NCBI GenBank assembly: GCA_016192135.1
Contig: JACPUR010000001.1
Coordinates: 186,001-250,000 of the forward strand
Reading direction: 5' to 3'
Length of the DNA stretch: 64,000 bases
Origin: Candidatus Tectomicrobia bacterium
Lineage (GTDB): Bacteria > UBA8248
Under the pieces are notes generated by a model, which saw nothing but the letters and a program-made list of their open reading frames with translations, was not told where the DNA came from and did not search any database. This document shows positions 43,081 through 51,211 of the stretch, in pieces (position 1 is the first letter of the stretch; every line of letters begins with the position of its first letter). The position numbers and the translations under genes were made by a program.

Positions 43081-43202
43081 ACCCGCTTCCTTCGCGGTAA
43101 GATCGGGGGCGCAGGACCCGCTAGGGGTGTTTTGGCTGAGAGCCCTGGAACCAGGGCAACCCTTAGAACCTGATCTGGGTAATGCCAGCGAAGGGAAGCG
43201 GG
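43081..43202 (+). ncRNA. TPP riboswitch (THI element)
   Basis: The conserved TPP aptamer is plain: GGGTGTTTTGGCTGAGAG, then CCCTTAGAACCTGATCTGG and GTAATGCCAGCGAAGGGA. A 5' strand CCCGCTTCCTTCGCG (43082-43096) can pair with GCGAAGGGAAGCGGG (43188-43202), an extended P1 stem. The same GAAGGGAAGCGG could instead pair with CCGCTTTCCTTC of the terminator, so TPP binding should free the terminator and switch thiS-thiG off. Confidence 0.95.
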
Positions 43203-43242
43203 CCGGGATCGGGCGGAGGGAAAGTCCCCTCCGGCATCTTGG

Positions 43243-43272
43243 GCCGCTTTCCTTCCGGGAAGCGGCTTTTTT
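43243..43272 (+). terminator. riboswitch-controlled intrinsic terminator
   Basis: Stem GCCGCTTTCC / GGGAAGCGGC with loop TTCC is followed by six T, 24 bases ahead of thiS. Its 5' arm overlaps the predicted antiterminator pairing. Confidence 0.9.
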
Positions 43273-43295
43273 GCTGGCCGCCGAGGGCGTGGCGG

Positions 43296-43496
43296 ATGCG
43301 CATCCGGGTGAACGGGGAGGAGAAGGAGGTGGCGGGAGGGCTGACGGTATCGGCCCTGCTGGAGTCCCTGGACCTCCCGCCCACGGGCATCGCCGTCGCC
43401 CTCAACATGGAAGTGGTCCGGCGCAGCGACTATGCGGCCGTCGCGCTGTCGGAGGGGGATGAGGTCGAGATCGTCCGGGCGGTGGGCGGGGGCTGA
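43296..43496 (+). CDS. thiS: sulfur carrier protein ThiS
   Basis: This 66-residue ubiquitin-like protein starts MRIRVNGEEKEVAGG and ends with the Gly-Gly pair (VGGG) that is adenylated and thiocarboxylated to donate sulfur for the thiamin thiazole ring. The ATG at 43296 follows GAGGG; a longer frame across the terminator is spurious. ThiG follows 39 bases downstream. Expression is governed by the TPP riboswitch. The activating ThiF is not in the window. Confidence 0.93.
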   Translation: MRIRVNGEEKEVAGGLTVSALLESLDLPPTGIAVALNMEVVRRSDYAAVALSEGDEVEIVRAVGGG

Positions 43497-43535
43497 GCCC
43501 CGCCGGCGCCCGCATGCAGGCGAGGAGAGAGCGTC

Positions 43536-44312
43536 ATGTCGAGCACCTGGCAGGTCGGAAGCCACACCTTCACGTCCCGGCTCATCGTGGGCTCGGGCAA
43601 GTACCCCAACTTCGCCGTCATGCGGGACGCCCTCGATGCGGCCGGCGCCGAGATGGTGACGGTGGCCATCCGCCGGGTGGACCTGAGCGACCGCAGCGAG
43701 AAGGGCTTCTGGGCCTTCTTCGACCAGAAGAAGCACACCATGCTCCCCAACACGGCCGGCTGCTACGACGTGAAGAGCGCGGTCACCACCGCCCGGCTCG
43801 CGCGCGAGGTGACGGGCTCGGACCTCATCAAGGTGGAGGTGATCGGGGACGAGAAGACCCTCTTCCCGGACAACGAGGGGCTGCTCGATGCCTGCAAGAT
43901 CCTCCTCAAGGACGGCTTCACCGTGCTGCCCTACTGCATCGACGACCCCGTCATCTGCAGGAAGCTCGAGGACATGGGCTGCCACGCCGTCATGCCCCTG
44001 GCCGCCCCCATCGGCTCGGGCCTGGGCATCCGCAACCCCTATAATCTGCGGATCATCCTGGAGCAGTGCTCCGTCCCCGTCATCGTGGACGCGGGGGTGG
44101 GCACGGCCTCGGACGCGGCGGTGGCCCTGGAGCTGGGCGCGGCGGCCGTCCTCATGCAGACGGCCATCGCGGGGGCGGACGACCCGGTCAAGATGGCCCG
44201 CGCCATGCGCCTGGCCGTCGAGGCCGGCAGGCTCGCCTTCGAGGCGGGACGCATCCCGATGAAGCTCTACGCCACCGCCTCGAGCCCCTTGACCGGGGTG
44301 ATCGGGAGCTAG
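43536..44312 (+). CDS. thiG: thiazole synthase
   Basis: The 258-residue barrel enzyme builds the thiazole phosphate from deoxyxylulose phosphate, ThiS thiocarboxylate and a glycine imine. The Schiff-base Lys lies in [17 protein letters not shown]. Phosphate-binding motifs are [11 protein letters not shown] and [14 protein letters not shown] follows GAGGAGAG. It is the second gene of the riboswitch transcript. Confidence 0.96.
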   Translation: MSSTWQVGSHTFTSRLIVGSGKYPNFAVMRDALDAAGAEMVTVAIRRVDLSDRSEKGFWAFFDQKKHTMLPNTAGCYDVKSAVTTARLAREVTGSDLIKVEVIGDEKTLFPDNEGLLDACKILLKDGFTVLPYCIDDPVICRKLEDMGCHAVMPLAAPIGSGLGIRNPYNLRIILEQCSVPVIVDAGVGTASDAAVALELGAAAVLMQTAIAGADDPVKMARAMRLAVEAGRLAFEAGRIPMKLYATASSPLTGVIGS

Positions 44313-44397
44313 AATCAACATATGTGCGCTTGCGGCTTTGGCAAGCCGGTGGAAGATCACCTCTTCCTCCTCTCCCGGCAGGAGGGGCGCCAAGGTT

Positions 44398-44486
44398 GTC
44401 ATTCTGAGCGACCGGAGGGAGCGAAGAATCTGCTTTTCGGAACAAGAAGCAGATTCTTCACTTCGCTTCGCTCCGTTCAAAATGAT
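44398..44486. repeat. dispersed hairpin element, copy 2 (GTCATTCTG family)
   Basis: About 89 bases resemble the element at 38085-38170, with inner hairpin GAATCTGCTTTT / AAGAAGCAGATTC and the terminal arm GTCATTCTGAGCG. It has inserted between thiG and thiE and could influence thiE expression. Confidence 0.85.
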
Positions 44487-44560
44487 GGCCTTTTGCCGAG
44501 GCTGTTTGGATCTGTCCTCAGTGCGCATTGCCCGCTTCGGCTTCTCCGCTAGGCCCGCCG

Positions 44561-45199
44561 ATGGCTGAGCGCCTCGATCTCGATTCCCTCTACCTCATCA
44601 CGGACCGGAGCGTCCCCCTCGCGGGGGACCTCCTGGGCGCGCTCGGCGCGGCGCTCCGGGGCGGGGTGCGCCTCGTGCAGTTCCGGGAGAAGGACCTCCC
44701 GCCGCGCGCCCGCTGGGAGCTCGGCGAGAAGGTGATGCGGCTGGCGGAGGGCTGCGGCGCCTCCGTCGTCGTGAACGGCGACCCGGCCCTCGCCCTGGCC
44801 CTCGGGGCGGTGGGGGTGCACCTGGGGAAGGACACCCTCCCCGTCCGCGCGGTGCGCGAGCGGGTGGGCTGGCGCGGCCTCCTCGGCTACTCCGCCCACA
44901 GCGGCGCTGAGGCCGCCCGGGCCTTCGCCGAGGGGGCGGATTTCGTCACCCTGAGCCCGGTCTTCCCGACCCGGAGCAAGGCGGCCCAGGGGCCCGCGCT
45001 GGGGCTGGAGGGCTTCCGCGCCCAGGCGGAGGGCCTCCCGGGGCCGGTCTACGCCCTGGGCGGGGTGGGGCCCGGGAACGCCGCGGGCTGCCTCCGGGCC
45101 GGGGCGCACGGGGTGGCCCTCATCGGCGCCATCCTGGCCGCCCCCGACCCGGCCGCGGCGGCGGCGGCGCTGCGGGAGGCGCTGGCGCAGCGGGGGTGA
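44561..45199 (+). CDS. thiE: thiamin-phosphate synthase
   Basis: The 212-residue enzyme couples the thiazole and pyrimidine halves of thiamin. Motifs are [40 protein letters not shown] and the phosphate site [15 protein letters not shown] 44561 lacks a strong ribosome site; an upstream start at 44528 would extend it by 11 residues from the repeat side. It is 248 bases from thiG, with a hairpin element in between, so it may have lost tight coupling to the riboswitch. Confidence 0.94.
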   Translation: MAERLDLDSLYLITDRSVPLAGDLLGALGAALRGGVRLVQFREKDLPPRARWELGEKVMRLAEGCGASVVVNGDPALALALGAVGVHLGKDTLPVRAVRERVGWRGLLGYSAHSGAEAARAFAEGADFVTLSPVFPTRSKAAQGPALGLEGFRAQAEGLPGPVYALGGVGPGNAAGCLRAGAHGVALIGAILAAPDPAAAAAALREALAQRG

Positions 45200-45312
45200 C
45201 TCCCCCCTCCAAGCCCCGCGCGCTCTTGAGAAATCTTCGTGATTCCCCAACAATGGGGCATACATTCCGGCTCCTCCGGCACGAGGTGCCCCTGAAGGAG
45301 GGAGAAATCCGC

Positions 45313-47271
45313 ATGGCCCAGCCGACGCAGAACATCAGCACCCTTCTCCAGGAGAACCGCGTCTATAAGCCCCCCAAGGAGTTCTCCAGCCAGGCCCACA
45401 TCAAGTCCATGGCCGCCTACAGAAGGCTCTACGAGGAGTCGATCAAGAGCCCGGCCAAGTTCTGGGGGCGCCACGCCGAGCAGTTCCATTGGTACAAGAA
45501 GTGGAAGAAGGTGCTGGAGTGGAAGGAGCCCCACGCCCAGTGGTTCGCCGGCGGGACGACGAACATCTCCTACAACTGCCTGGACCGCCACCTCGCCACC
45601 TGGCGCAAGAACAAGGCCGCCCTCGTCTGGGAGGGCGAGCCGGGCGACTCGCGCGTCCTCACCTACCAGGACCTCCACCGCGAGGTCTCGAAGTTCGCCA
45701 ACGCGATGAAGAGCCTGGGCATCGGCAAGGGCGACCGGGTCATCATCTACCTGCCGCAGACGCCCGAGGCGGCGATCGCCATGCTGGCCTGCGCGCGCAT
45801 CGGCGCCCCCCACAGCGTGGTGTTCGCGGGCTTCAGCGCCAACTCCCTGCGCGACCGCATCCAGGACACCGAGGCGAAGGCGGTCATCACCGCGGACGGG
45901 GGCTGGCGGCGGGGCAACGTCGTCCCCTTGAAGCTGAACGCGGACGAGGCCATCGAGGGGTGCCCCTCGGTCAAGACCGTCGTCGTCTTGAAGCGCACCA
46001 ACACCCAGGTGCGCTTCCAGGAAGGGCGGGACCACTGGTGGCAGGACATCATGGCGGACGCCTCTCCCGACTGCCCCGCCGAGGAGCTCGACGCCGAGCA
46101 TCCCCTCTACATCCTCTACACGAGCGGAACGACCGGGAAGCCCAAGGGGATCGTCCACACCACGGGCGGCTACATGGTGGGCACCTGGCTCACCACCAGG
46201 TGCGTCTTCGACGTGAAGGACGAGGACACCTTCTGGTGCACCGCCGACATCGGCTGGGTGACGGGGCACAGCTACATCATCTACGGCCCCCTCCTGAACG
46301 GCGCCACATCGGTCATGTACGAGGGCGCCCCGAACCACCCCGGGCCGGGCCGCTTCTGGGACATCGTCCAGAAGTACCGGGTCAACATCTTCTACACCGC
46401 CCCCACCGCCATCCGCGCCTTCATGAAGTGGGGGGAGGAGCACCCCAAGCAGCGCGACCTCTCCTCCCTGCGCCTCCTCGGCACGGTGGGCGAGCCCATC
46501 AACCCCGAGGCCTGGATGTGGTACCGCCGCGTCATCGGCGGCGAGCGGTGCCCCATCGTGGACACCTGGTGGCAGACCGAGACGGGCACCATCCTGATCA
46601 CGCCCCTGCCCGGCGCCATCCCCACCAAGCCGGGGACGGCCACGCTGCCCTTCTTCGGGGTGGTGCCGGACGTAGTCACCAAGGAAGGGAAGTCGGTGGG
46701 CCCCGAGGCGGGCGGGTTCCTCGTCATCAGGCGCCCCTGGCCCGCCATGCTCCGGACCCTGTGGCGTGACGACGAGCGCTACCGGAAGCAGTACTGGGGC
46801 GAGATCAAGGGTTGCTACTTCACCGGCGATGGCGCCCGCCGCGACAAGGACGGCTACTTCTGGATCATGGGCCGGGTGGACGACGTCATCAACGTGGCCG
46901 GCCACCGGCTGGGCACCATGGAGATCGAGAGCGCCCTGGTGGCGAACCCTCGCGTGGCCGAGGCCGCGGTGGTGGGCATTCCCCACGAGCTGAAGGGCCA
47001 GGGCATCGCCGCCTTCGTGACGCTCAAGGGCGCGAACGCCAAGAACGTCGCCCTCGAGCAGGAGCTCAAGGACTGGGTGGTGAAGGAGATCGGCGCCATC
47101 GCCCGGCCCGACGTGCTGCGCTTCACCGACGCCCTGCCCAAGACCCGCAGCGGCAAGATCATGCGCCGCCTCCTGCGCGACATCGCCTCGGGCTCGGGCC
47201 AGGTGGGCGACACCACCACCCTCGAGGACATCTCCGTCCTGCAGTCCCTCCAGCAGTACCAGGACGAGTAG
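45313..47271 (+). CDS. acs: acetyl-CoA synthetase (AMP-forming)
   Basis: The 652-residue ligase activates acetate to acetyl-CoA through acetyl-AMP. Signatures are [35 protein letters not shown] and the regulatory Lys in TRSGKIMRR. Length is standard. ATG 45313 has AGGAGGGAGAA upstream; a longer frame beginning at 45196 overlaps thiE. A likely terminator follows. The enzyme should be cytosolic and probably regulated by lysine acetylation. Confidence 0.96.
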   Translation: MAQPTQNISTLLQENRVYKPPKEFSSQAHIKSMAAYRRLYEESIKSPAKFWGRHAEQFHWYKKWKKVLEWKEPHAQWFAGGTTNISYNCLDRHLATWRKNKAALVWEGEPGDSRVLTYQDLHREVSKFANAMKSLGIGKGDRVIIYLPQTPEAAIAMLACARIGAPHSVVFAGFSANSLRDRIQDTEAKAVITADGGWRRGNVVPLKLNADEAIEGCPSVKTVVVLKRTNTQVRFQEGRDHWWQDIMADASPDCPAEELDAEHPLYILYTSGTTGKPKGIVHTTGGYMVGTWLTTRCVFDVKDEDTFWCTADIGWVTGHSYIIYGPLLNGATSVMYEGAPNHPGPGRFWDIVQKYRVNIFYTAPTAIRAFMKWGEEHPKQRDLSSLRLLGTVGEPINPEAWMWYRRVIGGERCPIVDTWWQTETGTILITPLPGAIPTKPGTATLPFFGVVPDVVTKEGKSVGPEAGGFLVIRRPWPAMLRTLWRDDERYRKQYWGEIKGCYFTGDGARRDKDGYFWIMGRVDDVINVAGHRLGTMEIESALVANPRVAEAAVVGIPHELKGQGIAAFVTLKGANAKNVALEQELKDWVVKEIGAIARPDVLRFTDALPKTRSGKIMRRLLRDIASGSGQVGDTTTLEDISVLQSLQQYQDE

Positions 47272-47348
47272 GGGATTTCCGCGAAAAGAGGGGGGGCGGC
47301 CCTCCTGCGGGAGGCCGAAGCCGCCCGCCACGGGGAATCGAAGCCCTT

Positions 47349-47382
47349 CGGAGGGCGAAGGCCCTCCGGGGCCCCCCTTTTT
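47349..47382 (+). terminator. possible terminator after acs
   Basis: Perfect stem CGGAGGGC-GAAG-GCCCTCCG is followed by GGGCCCCCC and five T. The T-run is offset from the stem, so efficiency is uncertain. Confidence 0.4.
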
Positions 47383-47421
47383 CGCCGATTTCCGCTTGGC
47401 CCCGCCCCAAAGTTTGGTAGG

Positions 47422-48156
47422 ATGCCGGGAGTCCCGGCGGCGCCGGGAAAGCGAACTGCCCTGGAGGACGGGCTCATCATCCGGTTCATCGGCGAGAAAG
47501 AGGACTTGAACGGGTCCTTCCCCCGCCTCGCCACCTGGGGGGAGGAGCGGCTGGCCGGGAACGTCGCCTACTGCCCGGAGGGCGGCTTCTTCGTGAACCT
47601 GGCGGGCGACTACAACTACATCGAGGCCGCCTACTACGTCTCCCAGGACATCGAGGCCGAGGGCCGCCCCGTCCACCCGACCTGCCAGGAGATGCTCGAC
47701 GCATACGTCCCCCCCCTCTTCCTGGAGAAGGCCCGGCTGGCCGGGCTCCCCGTCCCCAACTACTACGTCACCAACGATTTCTTCGAACCTCCCGTCATCG
47801 TGGACACCATCAACCCCTTCATGTACCGCCAGATGGTGGTGCTGAAGGAGGGGATGCAGCGGCGGGTGGCCAAGTCCCTCACCCGGAACTTCACCTACGC
47901 CATCTGCTGCCAGGAGCTGCCCGAGAGGGCGAAGGTGGCCTACTTCCGCTGCGTGATGGGCGAGTGCGGCGCCGGCCGCTTCCGCGAGGCGGCCCGCCGG
48001 TTCTGGGAGGCCTTCCGGCTGCCCCTCGCCGAGGTCCGGGTCATCCTCGCGCCGGGGGGCGAGATCCTCCTGAGCGGGGTGGACCCGCTCCCCTGGAAGA
48101 AGCTCACCCCCCGGGAGCGGGCCCGGCTCAACCGGCGGGTGCAATGGCCCGGATAG
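47422..48156 (+). CDS. RLAN (RimK-like ATP-grasp N-terminal) domain protein
   Basis: The 244-residue protein matches the RLAN domain. It begins IIRFIGEKEDLNGSF, then GGFFVNLAGDYNYIEAAYYV and PNYYVTNDFFEPP, and ends EVRVILAPGGEILLSGVDPL. In many proteobacteria RLAN is fused to a RimK ATP-grasp; here the partner is the next gene, which starts within the last 13 bases of this one. It is likely a substrate-recognition subunit of an amino-acid ligase. ATG 47422 is preceded by GGTAGG. The final product of this three-gene cluster is unknown. Confidence 0.85.
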   Translation: MPGVPAAPGKRTALEDGLIIRFIGEKEDLNGSFPRLATWGEERLAGNVAYCPEGGFFVNLAGDYNYIEAAYYVSQDIEAEGRPVHPTCQEMLDAYVPPLFLEKARLAGLPVPNYYVTNDFFEPPVIVDTINPFMYRQMVVLKEGMQRRVAKSLTRNFTYAICCQELPERAKVAYFRCVMGECGAGRFREAARRFWEAFRLPLAEVRVILAPGGEILLSGVDPLPWKKLTPRERARLNRRVQWPG

Positions 48157-49028
48157 GCGTCTTCATCGAGCGCTACACGGTGCAGAAATCCGAGGAGATG
48201 GGGGCCCTCCTCCGCCTGGGGCACGCCGCCGAGCGCCTGGGCCACCGGCTGGACGTCCTCTTCCGGTCGGACATGTACAAGATCCCGGAATACGACGCCC
48301 TCTTCATCCGCGCCCTGACAGACCCGCTGAACGCCTCCTTCGTCGCCGCCCGCCTCGCCGAGATGCACGGCCTGAGGGTGATCGACGACCCCGGGTCCAT
48401 CCTCGTCTGCTGCGACAAGGTGAACATGTACCGCCGCGTCCAGGCGGCGGGCGTCGCCATGCCGGACACCGTCTTCCTGGACGCGCCCGACGTGAACCTC
48501 GAGTCCGCCGCCGAGGTGCTCGCCCGGCTCGGCTCCCCCGCCGTCCTCAAGGCGCCCAACTCGAGCTTCTCCCGCTTCGTGGACAAGGTGGAGACCCCCG
48601 GGCAGTTCGTCCGCGTGGGCAAGCGCTTCCTCCGGCGGGCCGACCGCCTCGTGGCCCAGCGCTTCGTCGCCTCCGAGTACGACTGGCGGGTGGGGGTGCT
48701 GGCCGGGGAGCCCCTCTACGTCTGCCGCTACATGATCCCCAAGCGGCGCTGGAAGGTGCTCACCTACATGCCCTCGGGCCGGGCGGTCTTCGGCGAGGTG
48801 CGGGGGCTTCCGGTCGCCCAGGCGAACCCCCTCCTCGTGGACACCGCCCTGCGGGCCGCCGCCGCCATCGGCAAGGGCCTCTACGGCGTGGACCTCAAGC
48901 AGGTGGGGGACGAATACTTCGTCATCGAGGTGAACGACAACCCCACCATCGCGGCCGGCGAGGAGGACCAGAAGGCGCCCGGCCTCTACGAGCGCATCGT
49001 CCGCTACCTGGCCCGGGAGTGGGGCTAG
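48144..49028 (+). CDS. RimK-type ATP-grasp amidoligase
   Basis: The 294-residue ATP-grasp enzyme begins MARIGVFIERYTVQKSEEMG. It has ATP- and metal-binding stretches CCDKVNMYRRVQAAG, ADRLVAQRFVASEYDWRVGV and GVDLKQVGDEYFVIEVNDNP, the last with the acidic Mg-binding Glu and Asn. Such enzymes join an amino acid to a carboxylate through an acyl phosphate. It overlaps the RLAN gene by 13 bases and ends one base before the GNAT-C39 gene, so all three are translationally linked. Confidence 0.93.
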   Translation: MARIGVFIERYTVQKSEEMGALLRLGHAAERLGHRLDVLFRSDMYKIPEYDALFIRALTDPLNASFVAARLAEMHGLRVIDDPGSILVCCDKVNMYRRVQAAGVAMPDTVFLDAPDVNLESAAEVLARLGSPAVLKAPNSSFSRFVDKVETPGQFVRVGKRFLRRADRLVAQRFVASEYDWRVGVLAGEPLYVCRYMIPKRRWKVLTYMPSGRAVFGEVRGLPVAQANPLLVDTALRAAAAIGKGLYGVDLKQVGDEYFVIEVNDNPTIAAGEEDQKAPGLYERIVRYLAREWG

Positions 49029-49029
49029 G

Positions 49030-50280
49030 ATGGCCCCGAAATTCTCGGTGCGGCCCGCGGGCCCCGGGGACCTGGACGCCCTCGAGCGCCTGGAGAGGGC
49101 CGGCTTCCGCCCGGAGGACGCCTTCAGCCGGGCCCAGCTCCGCCGCCTCCTGGCCGGCAACGCCGCCGCCTTCCTCGCCGAGTCCACCCAAGGGGCCAAG
49201 CGCCCCGTGGGCTCGGCCGTCGTCCTCTGGCGGCGGGGCTCCCCCTCGGCCCGCCTCTATACCATCGCCGCCGACCCCGCCTTCCAGGGCAAGGGGGCGG
49301 GGAGCCTCCTCCTCGAAGCCTGCGAGCGCGCCGCCGCGGAGAAGGGCTGCGCCCAGATGCGGCTCGAGGTGCGCCAGAGCAACCGCCGGGCCATCGCCTT
49401 CTACGAGCGGCGCGGCTACCGCGCCGTCGAGACCCTGCCCGGCTACTACCCCGGCGGCGAGGCCGGCCTGCGCATGGCCAAGGACCTGGGCCCGTCCTCC
49501 TCCGCCGAAGCGGCCGCCCCCGCGCGCCGCGGCGCCGCGGCGCGCGGAGGCCCGAAGGCGGGTGCGAGTTCCGGTAAGCCGGGCGCCCCGGCCGGAGCCG
49601 GAGGGGACGGCCCCCGGCTCGACCTGCCCTACTACGCCCAGACCCTCGGCTTCACCTGCGGCCCCGCCTGCCTGATGATGGCCATGCGGCACTTCGACCC
49701 CAAGCTCCGCCTCGACCGCACCCTGGAGCTCGTCCTCTGGAAGGAGGCCACCACCGTCTTCATGACGGCCGGCCTGGGCGGCTGCGAGCCCTTCGGCCTC
49801 GCCGTGGCCGCCGGGCGCCGGGGTTACCGGGCCGAGGTGCTCGTCCCGGGCCGGGGCGTTCCCTTCCTCGGCTCGGTCCGCACCGAGGACAAGAAGGAGG
49901 TGGTGCGCCTCGTCCACCGGCAGATGAAGGCCGAGGCGGAATCCCTGGGGACGGCCGTCCGCTACCGCGGCTTTGGCTCCGCCGACATCGCCCGGGCGCT
50001 GCGCGGGGGCGCCGTGCCCATCGTCCTCGTCAGCGCCCACCGGCTCCACGGCTTCAGGGTGCCGCACTGGGTGGTGGTCACCGGCTTCGACGGGCGGAAC
50101 ATCTACCTGCACGACCCCTACGAACGCCACTACCGGCCCCACCCCCGGCGGGCCCGCCACCTCCGGGTGAGCGCCGGGGAGTTCGAGCGGATGACGCGCT
50201 GGGGCAAGGACTCCCTCCGCAGCGCCGTCCTCATCCGCCCCGCCCCCCGCGCGCGTAAAAATAAGCCTGAATATCCCTGA
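49030..50280 (+). CDS. GNAT acetyltransferase fused to C39-like cysteine peptidase
   Basis: The 416-residue fusion has a GNAT domain at 1-150 with acetyl-CoA motif GKGAGSLLLEA (87-97) and AIAFYERRGY. A disordered Ala/Pro/Gly-rich linker covers 153-195. A papain-like C39 domain covers 198-410 with catalytic Cys210 (FTCGPACLM), His346 (PHWVVVTGF) and Asp362 (HDP). The fused pair plus RimK/RLAN suggests the cluster makes and trims, or acylates, a peptide-like compound. The last codons lie in a 10-base repeat tract, which gives the KNKPEYP tail. No signal peptide is present. Confidence 0.92.
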   Translation: MAPKFSVRPAGPGDLDALERLERAGFRPEDAFSRAQLRRLLAGNAAAFLAESTQGAKRPVGSAVVLWRRGSPSARLYTIAADPAFQGKGAGSLLLEACERAAAEKGCAQMRLEVRQSNRRAIAFYERRGYRAVETLPGYYPGGEAGLRMAKDLGPSSSAEAAAPARRGAAARGGPKAGASSGKPGAPAGAGGDGPRLDLPYYAQTLGFTCGPACLMMAMRHFDPKLRLDRTLELVLWKEATTVFMTAGLGGCEPFGLAVAAGRRGYRAEVLVPGRGVPFLGSVRTEDKKEVVRLVHRQMKAEAESLGTAVRYRGFGSADIARALRGGAVPIVLVSAHRLHGFRVPHWVVVTGFDGRNIYLHDPYERHYRPHPRRARHLRVSAGEFERMTRWGKDSLRSAVLIRPAPRARKNKPEYP

Positions 50281-50314
50281 ACATCCCTGAATACCCCTGA
50301 AAGAGCCTGAAACC
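50265..50314. repeat. five 10-base units (CCTGAA core)
   Basis: Five successive 10-base units start GCCTGAA or CCCTGAA (GCCTGAATAT, CCCTGAACAT, CCCTGAATAC, CCCTGAAAGA, GCCTGAAACC). The gene's stop codon (50278-50280) is inside the second unit. Single units of similar form occur near 14868. Confidence 0.8.
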
Positions 50315-50756
50315 CTCACCCGCCCGCACGATCACCGGCGCCAATTCGCCTTCCGCTTTTATTGGGGAACTACCCGGTATTAACGGCGACTATCCGGAAC
50401 TTTCCCGCCGCCGGAGCCCCGCCGCCGCCCTTTCTCTCCATTCCCGACACCTCCCTCCGCGCGGGCGCGGCTCGCCCGCCTCTGGCAATCTAGGCCCTGC
50501 GGGAGAAAATCCATTTACCGCAAATCGCGGCAATTTCGCGCACGGTCATGGATGGGAGGGATTTTTTGGGGGAATCCGAATCCATTGAGGATGGAGGAGG
50601 TGCCGGTTGGTTCGTAGGGGCGTATTGCAATACGCCCCTACAGGCCGGGTGGCGGTCCCCACCATGGCGCCCAGGAATTTCGCGCGGAGGTCCGCGGCCA
50701 TGCGGTCTTCCCTGCAAAGAGGCGGCGCAGAATGGAGGGGCGCTCCCCCGGCCTCC
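50281..50756. other. intergenic region with repeats
   Basis: This 476-base gap separates converging genes. It holds the end of the 10-base repeat tract, a moderately AT-rich part around 50355-50400 and a REP-like palindrome at 50614-50641. No convincing gene was found; frames in it lack ribosome sites and biased codons. Confidence 0.6.
50614..50641. repeat. REP-like palindrome (GTAGGGGCG family)
   Basis: A perfect 28-base palindrome with arm GTAGGGGCGTATTG, identical in sequence to the core at 34540-34567. Confidence 0.9.
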
Positions 50757-51155
50757 CTACCGGAAGGTGTTCGTCACCTTCCCGTTGGTGCCCACGATGT
50801 TGATGCGCGGGGAATCCGCCGCGGTGATGCCCACGGCCATGCGGACGTTCCCGTTCTTGTCGCGGAAGTCGATGTGGGCCGCCCCCGTGTTCCCGAGGCT
50901 GTAGACGCTGCGGAACTTGCCCGCGGCGTCGCGCAGGAAGAGCCCCACGGAGCCCTCCTTGGTCACGAGCAGGGCGGCGCGCTCCTTTCCCGCGGCATTC
51001 ACGAGGTAGATCTCCTCGGCCACGATCCGCCTCGGGCCTTGGGCGACGGCCCCGCTCAGGAAGAAGGAGGCGGCGAGGAGGACCATCAAGGCGCCCATGC
51101 GCTTGAACCACCGGTTCTGCCGCTCCATCCGTGCCACGCGCTCCTCCAGGGACAT
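50757..51155 (-). CDS. small exported or membrane-anchored protein
   Basis: The 132-residue protein starts MSLEERVARMERQNRW (short coiled coil) and has one hydrophobic segment (MGALMVLLAASFFLSGAVA). A repeating beta-rich domain follows with VAEEIYLVNAAGKERAALLV and HIDFRDKNGNVRMAVGIT. The regular spacing of AGK/DKNG turns suggests a beta-solenoid or propeller-blade-like fold. AAGGAGG precedes the ATG. No family is recognised; the domain is likely periplasmic. It ends 57 bases downstream of the recN stop, in the same direction. Confidence 0.78.
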   Translation of the reverse strand: MSLEERVARMERQNRWFKRMGALMVLLAASFFLSGAVAQGPRRIVAEEIYLVNAAGKERAALLVTKEGSVGLFLRDAAGKFRSVYSLGNTGAAHIDFRDKNGNVRMAVGITAADSPRINIVGTNGKVTNTFR

Positions 51156-51211
51156 CGACGCCTCCTTCGCTGGTGTGAACCCGCCGGAGCCGCTCCGGCC
51201 GGGGAATTCCC

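Noticed and set aside
45049-48144. A 1031-codon minus-strand frame opposite acs
   Set aside because: It is antisense to acs and the RLAN gene; composition is typical of a shadow frame.
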